Source: Steromphala cineraria
Taxonomy: Eukaryota; Mollusca; Gastropoda; Trochida; Trochidae
Assembly (NCBI GenBank): GCA_916613615.1
Contig: OU744720.1
Location: 2,025,749 to 2,089,748, forward strand
DNA length: 64,000 nt
Direction of reading: 5' to 3'
Positions 1 through 11,580 of the stretch are shown one piece after another. The notes under the pieces were generated by a model, which worked only from the letters and a program-made list of their open reading frames with translations, had not been told where the DNA came from and ran no database searches. A program made the position numbers and the translations under genes. The stretch's first letter is position 1, and every line of letters starts with the position of its first letter.

Positions 1-3000
1 AAGATACGTCTCCAAACAGTCTAGCTGCAGTCTCTGTAAAAATGTGCCTAAAGAGTATATTTTTGTTTAACACAATCTCAATTATTTAATTATCTATCTT
101 GTAAAATAGTGATTTAAGACACAAAAACTCTGAAATAAATAGAGTATTCTCTGTTGTCATTTTCGCACTTTTGATTCCTATTTTAGTATTGGATTAGATA
201 CAAATACAAATTTTTTGTAAGAGACAAACTTACATTTAATCCTCTTATCAATTTTAATTTAAAGACACACGTTCTCAATTCCATCTACTGACTGTAGGAA
301 CATATGGGCATAGGAACAAAGTGGCGGCGTCTTACAACAGAAGCTTGTAACTGTACAATAATTGCTAGTTTTTTTTGTTATGCCTTGCAGAGGACTTTTT
401 AACGTTCAGAAATTCGTGCCTGATATGATTAGCTTCTGTTTGGTATCAAGTTCCTCAACCTCAAGAATCTGAAGTGGGTATCGTATCGTATATCGCTTAA
501 ACCGTAATCGAATATTGTTAACTCATTTTCCGAAAACAATCTGCTTTGGACTGCAAGTACGACTGAGGTCATATTGAAATGAGTTCTTTGTTAGGCATTT
601 TAGAACTGGACATACTAAGAAGACAAGGACACCTTTTTCATTGTAGCGACGTTACGGTAGAGATGTAAACCGTTCCCAAGCATCATACTGGTACATAGTA
701 CTCCAGTTACCAAATAAGGAGCTGTTGGCTCAAGACAGCAAATTTACTTTGATGAGTCAAGATAGACATAACAGTTATATTGATTTGACCCACTTGAGAC
801 ATCAAAGGGAACACGTAAAGCAGCTGGTACTGACATAGACAAGTTCAAGATCAAATAAACAGCTTCGAGTTGCTCACTAACACATAATCAAAAGAAAACA
901 AAGCTATTATGGGTCAAGCACTCGAGACGACATCAAAACAAGCAAACAAGCATCATTGTTGTCATAAATCTTGAGGGATAATCCTTTAGAGATTTTTTTG
1001 ATGAAGTTTGAATGAATGAATTAATATCTAATCAATGCTACACAATATGACATATTCTTTGTAGGGAAATAAATTCTTAAAAGATTACCATGTCAATTTT
1101 TTTATTTAAGTAATTTAATATAAGTACATGTACTGTGTCATAGTGGATACATCTAGATTAAGTATTGGTAGATCACCTCAGCAAAAATGAAATTTTGTTC
1201 ATGAATTTTTTCCTAGTCATGAATTTGTTAATCATTCTTCCATATGCGTGAAATTTGGATTTATACCTTTATACCTATTGTTTTCTAGAAGAGTTTAACC
1301 TAAAATACTAAAAAATGATACTATTGCTTTTTTAGAGGTTGCAGGCCCTACTAACACTAACCAGGCTGATCGAAACGAACAACTTTTAATCGACAGTTTG
1401 CAAATATATTTAGCCAGAATATATTCAAGTTACTCAAGGAATGTTTTCTACATACACCAATACAAATTGTGACATTTTTGTGATAATGTTTCTTAAAGGT
1501 AACAACATGTATGAAGGAATATTTTCAATGATTGAATATTTGCATCAGAATGCACTTTTTAATGAAGAATACAGTAATCTAGTATCCTTAACTGTGTTCC
1601 ACACGAGATATAGCTAATAAAGATCAAGCGATATCTCCTATGAGATATTGTTTTGAAAGTAGATTTTTAACAATGCTATGATATCATAAACAAAACGAGG
1701 TCACATTGTTATGACCTCATAAACACGATGACGACACAATGCTACGACATCGCTGGTTTAGTAGCCAAAGCTGTACATTGTTCATGCTAATGTGATGAAA
1801 ATGATTTTGGATGATAAATATAATCTCATCCCCCTGTCTTCAGATACCAAATTTATCAACACTTGTTGATAAATGTACAATTTGTTACTTTTATGAACTT
1901 GTGTTGATATTTTTCATATCAGAAGACACATGGGTGACATTATCGTTAGATCATAAATCAGTATATAAATTAGAATCTTTATTAATTGATTTTGTATTGA
2001 ATTATTGATTTTTGCAGTGGAATATCATATTTGTATGTATGGTGTATGGTGAATAAAACTTCGTTTGACTTGCATATTCAGAAAATGTAAATCTAATGAC
2101 TATGGATTGTCTTATTTTCCATGATGGAAAATCCAGTCAAAATCATTAAACATTTTCCTAGAAAAAGTGAATTGAAAAAATAATACTAGAAAGCGTTGCA
2201 AGAAGTTGTCAACTCCTAGCATGTTCAAGAAATGAATTACTTTTGGATGTACATACATTGTAAGTCTGAAAACTCAAACTCCTGTCAATCAGAAATTCAT
2301 ACAGATGCAGCAAATTTAACTTACTACATAGCACACATATTTCATTTACAAATTCATACACGGTGATTCATTTCATACTCCCGTTCACTGTAAATAATGT
2401 AAATTACAAACATAACAGTGGCAGAATAAGACGTATTACTACTGGGTTTACTAGACTTGATTGTTACATTCAACTAATTTCATATTTAAATGCGAGTAAT
2501 TGTTGAGGATATCTAATAAAAGAAATAGAAAACTATTTGTTGTGCATCTATCGTTGAATAAAACATAGCAAAAAGCATAAAACACTCAGAGCTGCGTCCT
2601 TCGTGCTTGATGCTTCCTGCTATGTTTTGATCAAGGATAGATACACACTAATTAACTCGTCTTCTTTTTCTTAATTATCCCGTCTATAAATAGCAACTTG
2701 CAACTGATTACTCAAGGAATATAGCTGGTGATAGAATCTCAAGGAATTTGGTTATATAATGCAGGTTGAGTCTAAATTAATCGGATAGAAAATTTTTATG
2801 ATAAAATTGAGGATATTCGATTATTGAAGAAGAAGTTGAAAAGAACGTTTTGGTTACAATATATGAATCCTCAACTTGTTCTTAATATTGATTTCATTAT
2901 TCATAACAACATTTTAAGGAAAATAAAATTATCTTTTCTAAAGCTATTTTGATGGAAAAACAAATAGCCCAATGATTGAGAGTTTAAATTTGATATTTAT

Positions 3001-3106
3001 TAAATTGAAGAATCGACGTTCACAAAAAAACAATCATGTCAGTGCATTTGAAAAATCTAAATCACCAGACTGATCATTGCTCTAAATTCATTTTCTTTGT
3101 TTTCAG
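1..3106. other. gene-free AT-rich stretch
   Basis: No reading frame here resembles a known protein, and codon structure is absent on both strands. The sequence is AT-rich with short homopolymers. The only structured piece I see is the 107-nt hairpin at 2541-2647, listed separately. The small open frame near 1811-2008 has no recognisable domain and is probably chance. Confidence 0.6.
2541..2647. repeat. 107-nt imperfect hairpin (foldback MITE or pre-miRNA-like)
   Basis: The left arm begins TGTGCATCTATC and includes AAAACATAGCA. The right arm, read in reverse complement, begins TGTGTATCTATC and includes AAAACATAGCA. About 37 nt per arm pair with roughly six mismatches, around a loop of ~33 nt. 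No gene is adjacent. It may be a miniature foldback element or a small-RNA hairpin; the sequence alone does not decide. Confidence 0.55.
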
Positions 3107-4212
3107 ATATGAAGTTTTGCAATATGGGGATGTTGAAAAACTGATTAGAAAGAATATGACAATCCGGTTTATTATGCAACACTTGAAGAAACATAGGATA
3201 TGGTAAGATGGGCTCATTTTACAACAGGTACCGAATGTTGAGAGAACTGCAGAAGAAATATGCCAACATTACCATTAAGACAATTGAATTATTCTATAAG
3301 AATAATCAAGGAGTTGCGAGGAATCTGTCCTCAGTTAATTTTTATGATAAACTCCGAGCTTCAGCGAGGAGTTGGACACAATAATTCACAAGGGACAGAT
3401 GATCCGTAATTCCGAGAATCGAGTTGGTTATTCTTTTTCTTACCCAAGATAATTTTGATGGGTAAGAAAAGGGAGGAAAAGAAAAACATTTAAAAACTAC
3501 GCTCGGCCGGTAAAGTACAAATTTTACTCATACGCCATTCATAAATTTGCTCACTAGTTCAGGATGGGCGTCTCTAAGTAGCTCGCAACTCAATATCTGA
3601 TTTGAAATAATTTATTATATTGATGTCACATTATAACGAAAAAGAAAAAGTAAGATGTCGTTAGCTTTTGTTACTTTTGACAAGCCTAGTGAGGAATGTA
3701 TGACGTCACTGACTCTCCCACCTAGCGCCAACTTGAAGATTTAAAACTTGTATTTACGACAAAGAAAAAATCAGATGGTCTTGATTTCCCATTAAATATT
3801 ATTTAATAATGTCTGACTTTCGCAACTTAAGTATAAGAGTTTTCATCTCTCAACTGATATAGAAGATCCATGCGAATCATGAACGGATGCATAAAAGTTC
3901 CGTCAACCAATCAAAATGGCAACATCCTCATATAAATGGATAATGGTGTAGCAAGATCACTTAACAAAGTTTTGCCTATTAAGAGCTTTCTCTTCCAAGA
4001 GAGCGGCTGAAGTTGCTCACAACTAAATGGACATATTTTTTATGTTTGGTGCCCCAACGAATTTGCAAAGCGACAATGGTTCTGAGTTCAGGTTTAAAGT
4101 CATTACAGAGTTGAAAGGTTTCACCAAATGCTCCTGCTCAGGCCCAAAGAGATGTCAGGCAAACAGATGCAAATGTTTCAAAGCTATTGTGCAATTCCAG
4201 ATGTCAAAATAG
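3107..4212 (+). pseudogene. degenerate retroelement/transposon integrase (KRBA2/SCAND3-like type)
   Basis: Scattered pieces in the right order match one integrase. After a TTTTCAG at 3101-3106 comes a YEVLQYGDVEKLI segment. Near 3215-3300 is the pre-core zinc-finger helix region (RYRMLRELQKKYANITI). Near 3925-4100 is the catalytic core (WIMV, QDHLTKFCLLRAF, KRAAEVAHN, FGAP, LQSDNGSEF), which includes the second catalytic Asp of the DDE triad. Near 4125-4190 is a Cys-rich tail (CSC...CQANRCKCFKA) typical of the family carried by host-domesticated KRBA2/SCAND3 proteins. Stops interrupt it (TAG just before QDHLTKF, TAA before the Met at 4027). The stretch between core and tail is deleted. The first catalytic Asp and the Glu are not visible. 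It abuts the DIRS-like element that starts at about 4356. Confidence 0.72.
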
Positions 4213-4377
4213 CCTTAACTGTTGTAAAAAATAAAGCTGTGTTGTTTTATGACAAAGTGCCTTCATTAAAGAGAATATTTTTTATATTTCTGTTGTTTGT
4301 ACTTATGGTTATTAATTACATGTTATTACCGGCCTCTATTTTCAGTAAATACACATATTATTTAGTTACTAACCTCC

Positions 4378-4534
4378 GACAAGTGACCATAGCCTGTTAG
4401 CCATATAACATGTAATCGACTCATTCCCACAGAAGTAATGAAAACATCATTACACAGATCAATCAGAGATACCTGCCCGTCACTAGTCCATTGGGTGGTG
4501 TGACCTGTCATCCAACTGGATCCATTTACATTAC
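4378..4534 (+). repeat. left inverted terminal repeat of DIRS-like element
   Basis: This 157-bp block is the inverted counterpart of 7000-7156, with scattered mismatches and no obvious length difference. It starts GACAAGTGACC and runs to TTACATTAC. The bases outside it (GTTACTAACCTCC, 4365-4377) are specific to the left end and recur inverted in the internal region at 6869-6881. Confidence 0.85.
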
Positions 4535-4839
4535 AGAGTCGGTAGTGTGCAGACGTGTTTCTGTATCTCTCCCGATTGTATTGAGCTATATAATTTAACG
4601 TGTTTTGTTGTTCATTGACTCTAATTGCTTACCTTAGTTAGGTATTCCCGCTGTCTCTTCTCGTTTTCATTCCTCGCGAGTGAATTCTGTGTGTTAGACA
4701 GGGGTTTGTTAGTTGACACAGCCGTGTTAACTTGAACTGGTGGTGCACGGGTTGTCGATTGCGGTCGTGCAGCATGTGCAGCACGTGCAGCCCAGGCGAC
4801 GGACGGTCGCTCTACCCCTCTGCAGAAACATCCTGTTTG

Positions 4840-5250
4840 TCTCATGCCCTTGTCGCCTGGCGCCTCATGGTGCTTGGTTTGAGCAGCGCTAGGACAGCTA
4901 GCGCTACTGCCGCCTACACTTCGCCTGGCCGCCTCCCTGGCGCTAGGTTCTCTTGTGGCGTTTGGATTGGCGCTTGTCCCGCTCGTGCTTGGACCGCCCG
5001 CGCTTGTCGCCTGGCACCTTCCTGGCGCTTGGTGTCTCGCGCGCTAGTGGCGCTTGGATTATCGGCCGCGCTTGGTCACCTGGCGCCTCCCTGGCGCTTG
5101 GGGTCTCGTGTGCCATTCGGATTTCGCCTGCGCTTGGTCGCCTGCCGCCTTCCTGGTGCTAGGTGTCTCGCGCTTGGACTTCTACCGCCGTGCGCTAGTC
5201 GCGTGGTGTTTGGTTGGGCTTGTGCTTGTGCGCTTGGGCGTAACCTAGTG
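4840..5250. repeat. GC-rich degenerate short repeats in element leader
   Basis: Variants of CTGGCGCCTCCCTGGCGCTTGG and of GGTGTCTCGCGC recur irregularly through this stretch. Open frames exist on both strands (for example 4732-5319 +) but translate to low-complexity Ala/Arg/Leu-rich sequence without a domain, so I do not call a gene. It sits where a gag-like frame would be expected in a DIRS element. It could be a decayed coding leader or a CpG-rich promoter and 5' UTR. Confidence 0.5.
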
Positions 5251-5322
5251 CGCGTGGCTCTCGCCTTTAACTCCGGGAAGCTCCCTCCATTAGAAGCGGC
5301 TGAGCGGATGGTCGACTGACGC

Positions 5323-6581
5323 GTGGCACTTGCAAGTTCGTCCCTGGCGGCCATCACTGACTGGTGTCAGCTGACCCTACAGGAGGTGGATGAAGAGTGT
5401 AGCTTCTCGAAGCAAGCATGTGTTGGCGTCCGTCTGGACACGACGCAGGACAGAGCCTTTGTCACGGAGGGACAGGGGACTCCTAGCATCTGCTCCTGGT
5501 CGCACCGAAGTGACCGGCAAGGTATGTTCCCCTCCGGAGACTCTGCGTTCAGGAGCCGGTTCCCCTGCCAACCAGGTTGGACCTTCACAGGAGCAGTGGC
5601 AACCTCACAGCGGTCATCCACGCGCAAGCTGTATGACTTTCAATGGGATTCCTTCAAGACCTTATGCGAAAGGAAGAGGTTCGATGTGCGGTCGGTAACG
5701 GTGTCCCAGGTCGCGGATTACCTTGTCCACCTACGCACAGTAAGGAGGCTTAAGGCCTCCTCCATCAACAAGAACCTTGCGGCCATTATGTCCGTCCTTC
5801 GCAAAAAGTATCCCGGGTTGGATATCTCGGTCCTTAAGGAGCTCATTAGGACATACAGGAATGTGGATGGCCGCCACAAACTGAGTCCGCCGGAGTCGGA
5901 TCTAGCGATAGTGTTGAATCACCTCAAGTCTGAGCACTATGAGCCGCTGACGGACACGACGCTGCTGCGTCTCACCATTAAGACTTGCTTCTTAGTGGAA
6001 ATGGGGTCAGCAGCCAGAATATCAGAGTTGCATGCGCTGCAAGCTGATTTGCTCAGGTTTGAGGTGAGAGATGGAGGGTCAGCGACCTTGGGTCTGGCAC
6101 CGGAGTTCTTGTGCAAGAATCAGGGCGCTGACGAACGGGGACAGACCTTCACACTGCCGTCAATCTCCCCGGCTATCTAGCCGACGGACGAGAGGGAATG
6201 TCTCCTTTGTCCGGTACGTGCTCTGCGTGTCTACGTGGAAAAGACGCGGACACTGAGACAGGGGGGCGCAGGCTCTTCCTGCCCAACTCCAAGACGAACT
6301 CAAAGGAGATTGACAAAAGGCAGTTGGGGGTTTATCTCAGATCGGCAGTAGTGGACGCCTACAAGGCGGTTGGACTGCCGGCACCGGCGCGGACCAACCC
6401 GCATGAGATCAGGGCCATATTAGCGACTATGGCCCTACACAGCAACTTATCAGTGGCGGACGTCATGGCCGGCTGCTTCTGGAAGTCGGGCTTGTTGTTC
6501 GCCAACCATTACCTGCGCGATGTCTCTACGGATGACCTGGAGGGCGTAGCCCGTCTGGGGGCGCAGGTCTTTGCCCAGTAG
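5323..6581 (+). pseudogene. DIRS-type tyrosine recombinase, one stop and one frameshift
   Basis: This would cut and rejoin circular element DNA at the target through a covalent phosphotyrosine link. The N-terminal SAM-like core-binding region spans roughly residues 98-180. The catalytic domain has Arg232 (SAARISELHAL). After the breaks it has His and Arg of NPHEIR (about 6402-6413), Trp of CFWKS (about 6480) and nucleophile Tyr of NHYLRD (about 6510), so the R-H-R-W-Y set is complete. Two lesions break it: an in-frame TAG at 6178-6180, and a missing base in the G run at 6261-6266. Similarity continues directly across both, so the copy is recently dead or the lesions are sequence errors. Start choice is uncertain: the first Met is at 5323 and a spliced 5' exon is possible. 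A polyadenylation signal AATAAA follows at 6669-6674. Confidence 0.85.
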
Positions 6582-6668
6582 CGAACCACGGGGGCCCCCC
6601 CTGGCAGGGGGCGCAACCATCCACGCTAACGGGCCCTCACGAGTTGAGAGGGGCTTCTTTACCCATTG

Positions 6669-6674
6669 AATAAA
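6669..6674 (+). terminator. polyadenylation signal of recombinase transcript
   Basis: AATAAA lies about 90 bp after the recombinase stop and before the internal complementary region, as expected for the 3' end of the element's plus-strand transcript. Confidence 0.5.
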
Positions 6675-6851
6675 CTTGCTTGTTGAATGGTTATAGTGGT
6701 TTTGTGGCGTTTTAATTAAGGATCCTCGACCGCGAGAGGTCAGACAAGTAATCCTCAATAGAACGGTCGCTCGCTAGGTCGCCGATCATCAGATCAATCT
6801 TGAGAGTTACCATTATGCGATGAATTCTACCCGCCACCTACAGTGGTGTCA

Positions 6852-6941
6852 GGCTAAGGTTACTTGTCGGAGGTTAGTAACGAAATAATAGGACGTTTTT
6901 GATTAAAAGTCATTATTTTTACTTACCGTAGACAAGTGACC
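6852..6941. repeat. internal complementary region (circle-junction copy) of DIRS-like element
   Basis: The order is GGTTACTTGTC, then GGAGGTTAGTAAC (inverse of the left terminal extension), a short joint near 6882-6897, then ATTATTTTTACTTACCGTA (inverse of the right terminal extension), then GACAAGTGACC. In DIRS elements this arrangement templates completion of the ends of a circular replication intermediate. Both halves match the outer ends closely. Confidence 0.8.
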
Positions 6942-6999
6942 GTCGTCATACCCGTCCTGTCTCCCCTCTCACGCATCCGACGTTAATTGGGACTCCTGG

Positions 7000-7156
7000 G
7001 TAATGTGAATGAATCTAATTGGATGACAGGTCACGCCACCCAGTGGACTAGTGACGGGCGGGTAACTCTGATTGATCTGTGTAATGATGTTTTCATTACT
7101 TCTGTGGGAAAGAGTCGATTACATGTTATATGTCTAACAGGCTAAGGTCACTTGTC
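7000..7156 (-). repeat. right inverted terminal repeat of DIRS-like element
   Basis: This is the inverted counterpart of 4378-4534 and ends GGTCACTTGTC. The right-end-specific extension TACGGTAAGTAAAAATAATG follows at 7157 and recurs inverted at 6911-6930. Confidence 0.85.
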
Positions 7157-7200
7157 TACGGTAAGTAAAAATAATGATGTTTAATCAAAAAAGTACTATT

Positions 7201-10200
7201 TTAATATTTTGTCTCTGCGTATTTACTGATTTTATAGATTTACTGTAACATAAATATAGTACACTTTTGGTAGGGGTGGTCGTAGACAGTTTGACGGTGG
7301 TTACGTTTGTAGACACTTGAAAAATGGGCAAAAAAATAAATCTTATTTACAATGACAAATGTTAAACTTGACTAATGATAAAATGTCATAGTCTATTAGT
7401 ATGCTATTGTTAAAAGGAATCCTCATGGTTTGATGCATTGTGATGGATTTTGATGATCGTTTTGTAGCAATACTTCTTGTTGTTTATTGTAATGTTTGTT
7501 TTTCTCCCCGTATTTGTACCGTTGTCTGTTTTGGATTTCACAAATCATACTCACCAGTAAATTCTAATAACTAATACACATAATTAAATTATTATAAAAT
7601 ATGTTGTGTTGAAATTATTAAGTTTTATCTGTCTACGAACCCACCGTGTCTACGAAAAACCCTGTCTACGAACCCGTTTTGTCTACGAAAACACTGGTTC
7701 CCGTTTATTTGAATTCTTTTCAATACTGAACTTCTAATGCAAAGCAAATTTCTAATTAAACACCAATTAAATTCTGTCAAAAGCTATTTATTACTACTCA
7801 TTGATAATTACTAGACAGTTGTAGCTGCAATATGGAGTTTAAACATGTTTAATCTGTTTTATAACCACCAATCTGTGTCATACTAATATTATTTGACTAA
7901 TTTTAATATCCTTAAACACTTCGGCCATGCACAGTTTAACAATTATCTATTACTCTTCGAAAAAATACCCCTTCCCCTAAAATATTCAAACTTCAAAGCT
8001 ATTTTATTTATCATCTATGACATATTCTAAATTTAATTATATAATAATGTTATATAGATTAATAATAGAAATAACTGAGACAAATGCCCTACGTCGGCGA
8101 CATCACCCAATGGTGGAAGTAGATGTTAATCCTACCCAACAACAACATTTATCATCTTGCATTACTTTTTACTAGGTTAGAACTTATATCAAATCATATT
8201 TTTATGGTGAGCAAGGCCTTTTTTTAAATTTCGAAAACCCATTTCATTTGACTCAAGCGTGGAACTCACATCAACCAGAGATAAAAGCAAACACCACAAA
8301 CACATCTTCATCGCAATTAACCTAATATCGTAAGTTCAGATGACAAAGATGTATTTTTAATCGTATCAGGTGCTTTAGGGATTGTAAAAGTATATTTTGA
8401 TGAAACAATAAACATCATCGTGATTTGAAAAAAAATATAACATAAAACTGCCTATATACACTACTGAATTACCGACACTGAAGATCATTTTAAGTCAAAT
8501 ATGACAGACCAAAATACAGAGAGTTGATGGTTTATTTACGTCAAACGCTCATGCGTATTCATCAATCAAAACAAATTTCATTTGTATTTTGAAACCCGTT
8601 TCTAACATGTGTACAAACCCATTAAGACAACAATCTTTAATCATACTCCAAGCATTTTACATTTCTTCTCTAACATTTCAAACAATACATTCTTAATATA
8701 TACCAGATCAATCCTTCAACACATATAGATAATAAACATGTCTAAGATAAATACATAGGCGACATAGGTAATAAAATTATAAGTATAAAAAGTTCAAAAG
8801 TGTTCATAAAGGGTAATTCTCCCTCTCTATGACTATTGTTCTCTTATCTGGGACAAATCCAGTAAAGTTCAAAATAAATATAGCTTGAAATAAATGCACA
8901 TTAATGCGGTAAATGAGGTGCTGTACAATGCACGAGCCATGAGAAATTATATATTGAAACTATTTTTTTATCAATTGCATAATCGCGTCTCAGACTTGGG
9001 CATAGTGATTTGAATGCATACATGTTTGAACGGCACATATTACAAAGTCCATCGTGCTCCTGTGGTCACCCCTGTGAAAACACAATATAGTTCTTCTTTG
9101 TATGCCCAAACGATTCAAGCACAAAAATTGAAATGTATTCTTATACTCAGGTTTGCAATCCCAACTCCATTGTAATTGGGTTTGAAAGAAAACTGAAATT
9201 ATTAATACTGTGATATATTAATGTCGTAATAAAAATGCGAAGGTTTGATAAATAATTCATTTTTTTTTTACACATGTTGCTTGCTCTGCTTCATTCATCA
9301 TTGTTTTTCTATTGATGGTTGTTGTTATGAACACATATGATGGATAGGAAGAAGAAAATTAAGAAGAAAATTTGTTTATTAAAGTGTCACACATTGCAAG
9401 TATACATTACATCACATGAAATTGTTATGAGGTGAAAATACAGAGAGAGGCAGATGTTTAGAGGAAATGTTATTTGATAGAATATAGGCAATTATGAAGA
9501 CAGAACAAATTAAAAAAAGGTAGTAATATGGGGAAATAGAAAAGAGACAATAGATATATATCATTTAGTGTGGTGCGTGTCACGGGAATTTAGATAATGT
9601 ATAGAAGAGAGATATGGTCATGGATGTAGATTGGCAAAATACATTAACTGACTACAACAGTGACAGATATATTTAATGTCCTGTCAGTCGGACAAGAGTT
9701 TGAGGTGGATTTAGGGGGACGATGGATGCTATGTATTTTGGGTTAATGAGTTAGGTTGATATGGCATGCAATATTAAGAAGATAAGTGGATTGCAGGATC
9801 GACAAGAGTCAGATTGTTGGTCAGAAACCATTTATAGTAATTAAAAGATATGATTAAGGTAAAAGTTTTGATGAGTAGGGAACTATAGAAATATTTAAAT
9901 GTGAACTATGACCTGTGCAGGGATTGGTAGGTTAGAGGACCGCCTGGTAGAATGAGTGACAGTTGGGTACAACAAAAGGTAGCTGCACAGTAGTTTTGGA
10001 GAGTTAGATCCGGGAATCTCAGAAGTACCAACTCATTAACCCTTGGCAGGCGGCTTCGGCTAGGCCGGGAGCAGCTTCTTAGAGGGAACCGTTTGGGTAT
10101 CGTATGGCATGTTTTATGGTAATATGGGGGTTAGGTAGGGAATAATGACTAGGAAAGTACGTTTAAGGTTTAGATTAAGTTAAGCAATCAGGGGATAGGT

Positions 10201-10836
10201 TGGACAGGTTGACATAGAGATCAATAGAAGGAAATGTATTGATTGTAAATTGTGTTGTAATTTGCGTTGATTGTATTTGTAATAAAAGCTTTAAACATCG
10301 TATGAGTTTTCCATGATAGTTAGTAAGGTAGCACCTCGAGCAGCCAAGCGAGTAAAAGATACATCCCATGATAAAGTTGAAGTAAGGTACATAAACACAT
10401 TAATATGACATGGTGGAGAATCCGGGTAATGAAAGACATAGAGGTACACACCCGAGCTCCATGTTCCATATGTATTATATGATAAGGCATTATATGCATT
10501 GGAGAAACGACTTAATTACAAAAAATATTAAGTTTACCTATAATATGCGTAAATATTTAAAATTTAAATCTCTTTTTTTTTTATACGACCCACGGACAGA
10601 GAGGTCCCCTCTCTGGCAATCTGTATTCCTGGCGACACTGCCGAGCCAACAAGAAAAACTCACGTTCTTCCTTATTTACTTATCTTCCCTTTTTCTTTTT
10701 TCTTTTTCTATTCTTTTATCGGGTGGAAGGTATACTTCCAATGTGTGTATAACATTTTATTATAATTATCATTTATATCATTAATGTTATATATTTATCT
10801 ATGCTTTTTTTTTTATAAAGATACGAAAGACTCCCT
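7201..10836. other. gene-free AT-rich stretch with a short TGTCTACGAA repeat
   Basis: I see no protein similarity. Four copies of TGTCTACGAA, spaced about 16-19 bp, lie at 7630-7690. The stretch 9400-10170 is purine-rich on the plus strand and looks like decayed repeat DNA. The open frame 10410-10784 contains only low-complexity sequence and is not called. Confidence 0.55.
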
Positions 10837-11167
10837 AATTAGTCGCCTCATACGACAAGCGAATTGACGTCTCACTTCCCTTAGGCCTCCGATGCGCTGT
10901 GGGACTATTCTAACCAGGCTGCAGGTCGCTATACCTCACAGCCACCCCGGAACCCACACGGGGTAAGAACACCGCCACAAGAAGAACAGCATTTTAACAA
11001 CTAAATGTTAATTTATATTTTTGTTTTGCGAAGAACCAAAGATTTTAGTCGCCTTTTACGACAGGCATATTGACGTCAGCTGATCGGTGCCGCCAATAAA
11101 CCGAAGTGTTATTCTATCTCAGGGTATAAGTTGACCCTCCCCGACACCACACGGGGTCGCGATACTT
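10837..11167 (+). repeat. two tandem-related copies of a short dispersed repeat
   Basis: Copy 1 (about 10837-10975) and copy 2 (about 11043-11167) share TTAGTCGCCT, then TACGACA and GC, a run of about 100 bp, and a terminal CACACGGGGT. The same kind of module is, from memory, widespread in invertebrate transcripts as a SINE-like repeat. I could not test that here. The copies differ considerably between the shared ends. Confidence 0.5.
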
Positions 11168-11580
11168 TACTCCCCCTTATTTACGTTTAAACCGTTATGA
11201 TATCGCCCACTATCTGTTATCCGTAGTACAAACTCAACTCGTCCAGTGTTATCGTGGTAATAACGAAACTGCGTCTACATAGGAAAGGATTATCCGAAAA
11301 TTATTCAATACGCGACAAGACACTCAACACCTGAATATGAATGACAACGATACCCGACTGACCAATTTATATACTTCAGAACTATTATATACTCAATTGA
11401 CAACATCCATATACTTCCTACAATCACTCAAAATGAATCGGATATGCAACACCATTATGTTTAAACAATATAAAAGCGGACGCCGTTTCTAAGTAATTTC
11501 TTCCGTCTCCGCGCTGAACACCATGAAACCTGTACAGTATTCGCTACTGCCAGTACTCGTCCAGCCACAATATCTCTTAA
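11168..11580. other. possible LTR remnant or promoter-like stretch
   Basis: No gene is seen. TATA-like boxes occur on both strands: ATATAAAAGC near 11467 on the plus strand, and TATATAAATTGG near 11370 on the minus strand. It lies just beyond the env-like fragment, where a 3' LTR of the minus-strand Gypsy element could sit. I found no matching copy on the far side of that element, so an LTR is not shown. Confidence 0.3.

Larger units (their letters stand above)
4356..7200 (+). mobile_element. DIRS-like tyrosine-recombinase element without reverse transcriptase
   Basis: Inverted terminal repeats of 157 bp lie at 4378-4534 and 7000-7156; both begin GACAAGTGACC when read inward. Each end carries an extra unmatched extension (about 4356-4377 and 7157-7200). 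An internal region at 6852-6941 joins the reverse complements of both extensions, flanked by inward and outward copies of the 11-bp ITR start. That is the internal complementary region that defines DIRS-type elements. The only protein is a tyrosine recombinase (5323-6581). No reverse transcriptase, RNase H or recognisable gag fits in the 2.8 kb. The interior is strikingly GC-rich in an AT-rich neighbourhood. Ends are inferred from the internal-region match and may be off by a few bases; no target-site duplication is expected for this class and none is clear. Confidence 0.75.

Noticed and set aside
4732..5319. 195-codon open frame before the recombinase
   Set aside because: GC-rich repeats keep several frames open on both strands; the translation is low-complexity with no domain.
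4342..7229. Outward extension of the DIRS-like inverted repeat (TCAGTAAATACACA and TGCGTATTTACTGA)
   Set aside because: About 14 bases pair, but at unequal distances from the inferred ends; could be chance in AT-rich DNA.
10041..10095. AGCTTCTTAGAGGGA resembling a conserved 18S rRNA segment
   Set aside because: Only about 15 bases match what I remember of 18S, and the flanks do not follow rRNA; too short to claim an rRNA fragment.
11460..11560. Plus-strand promoter and short ORF (TATAAAAGC, then ATG near 11522)
   Set aside because: A TATA box alone is weak evidence; the following frame is short and has no similarity.
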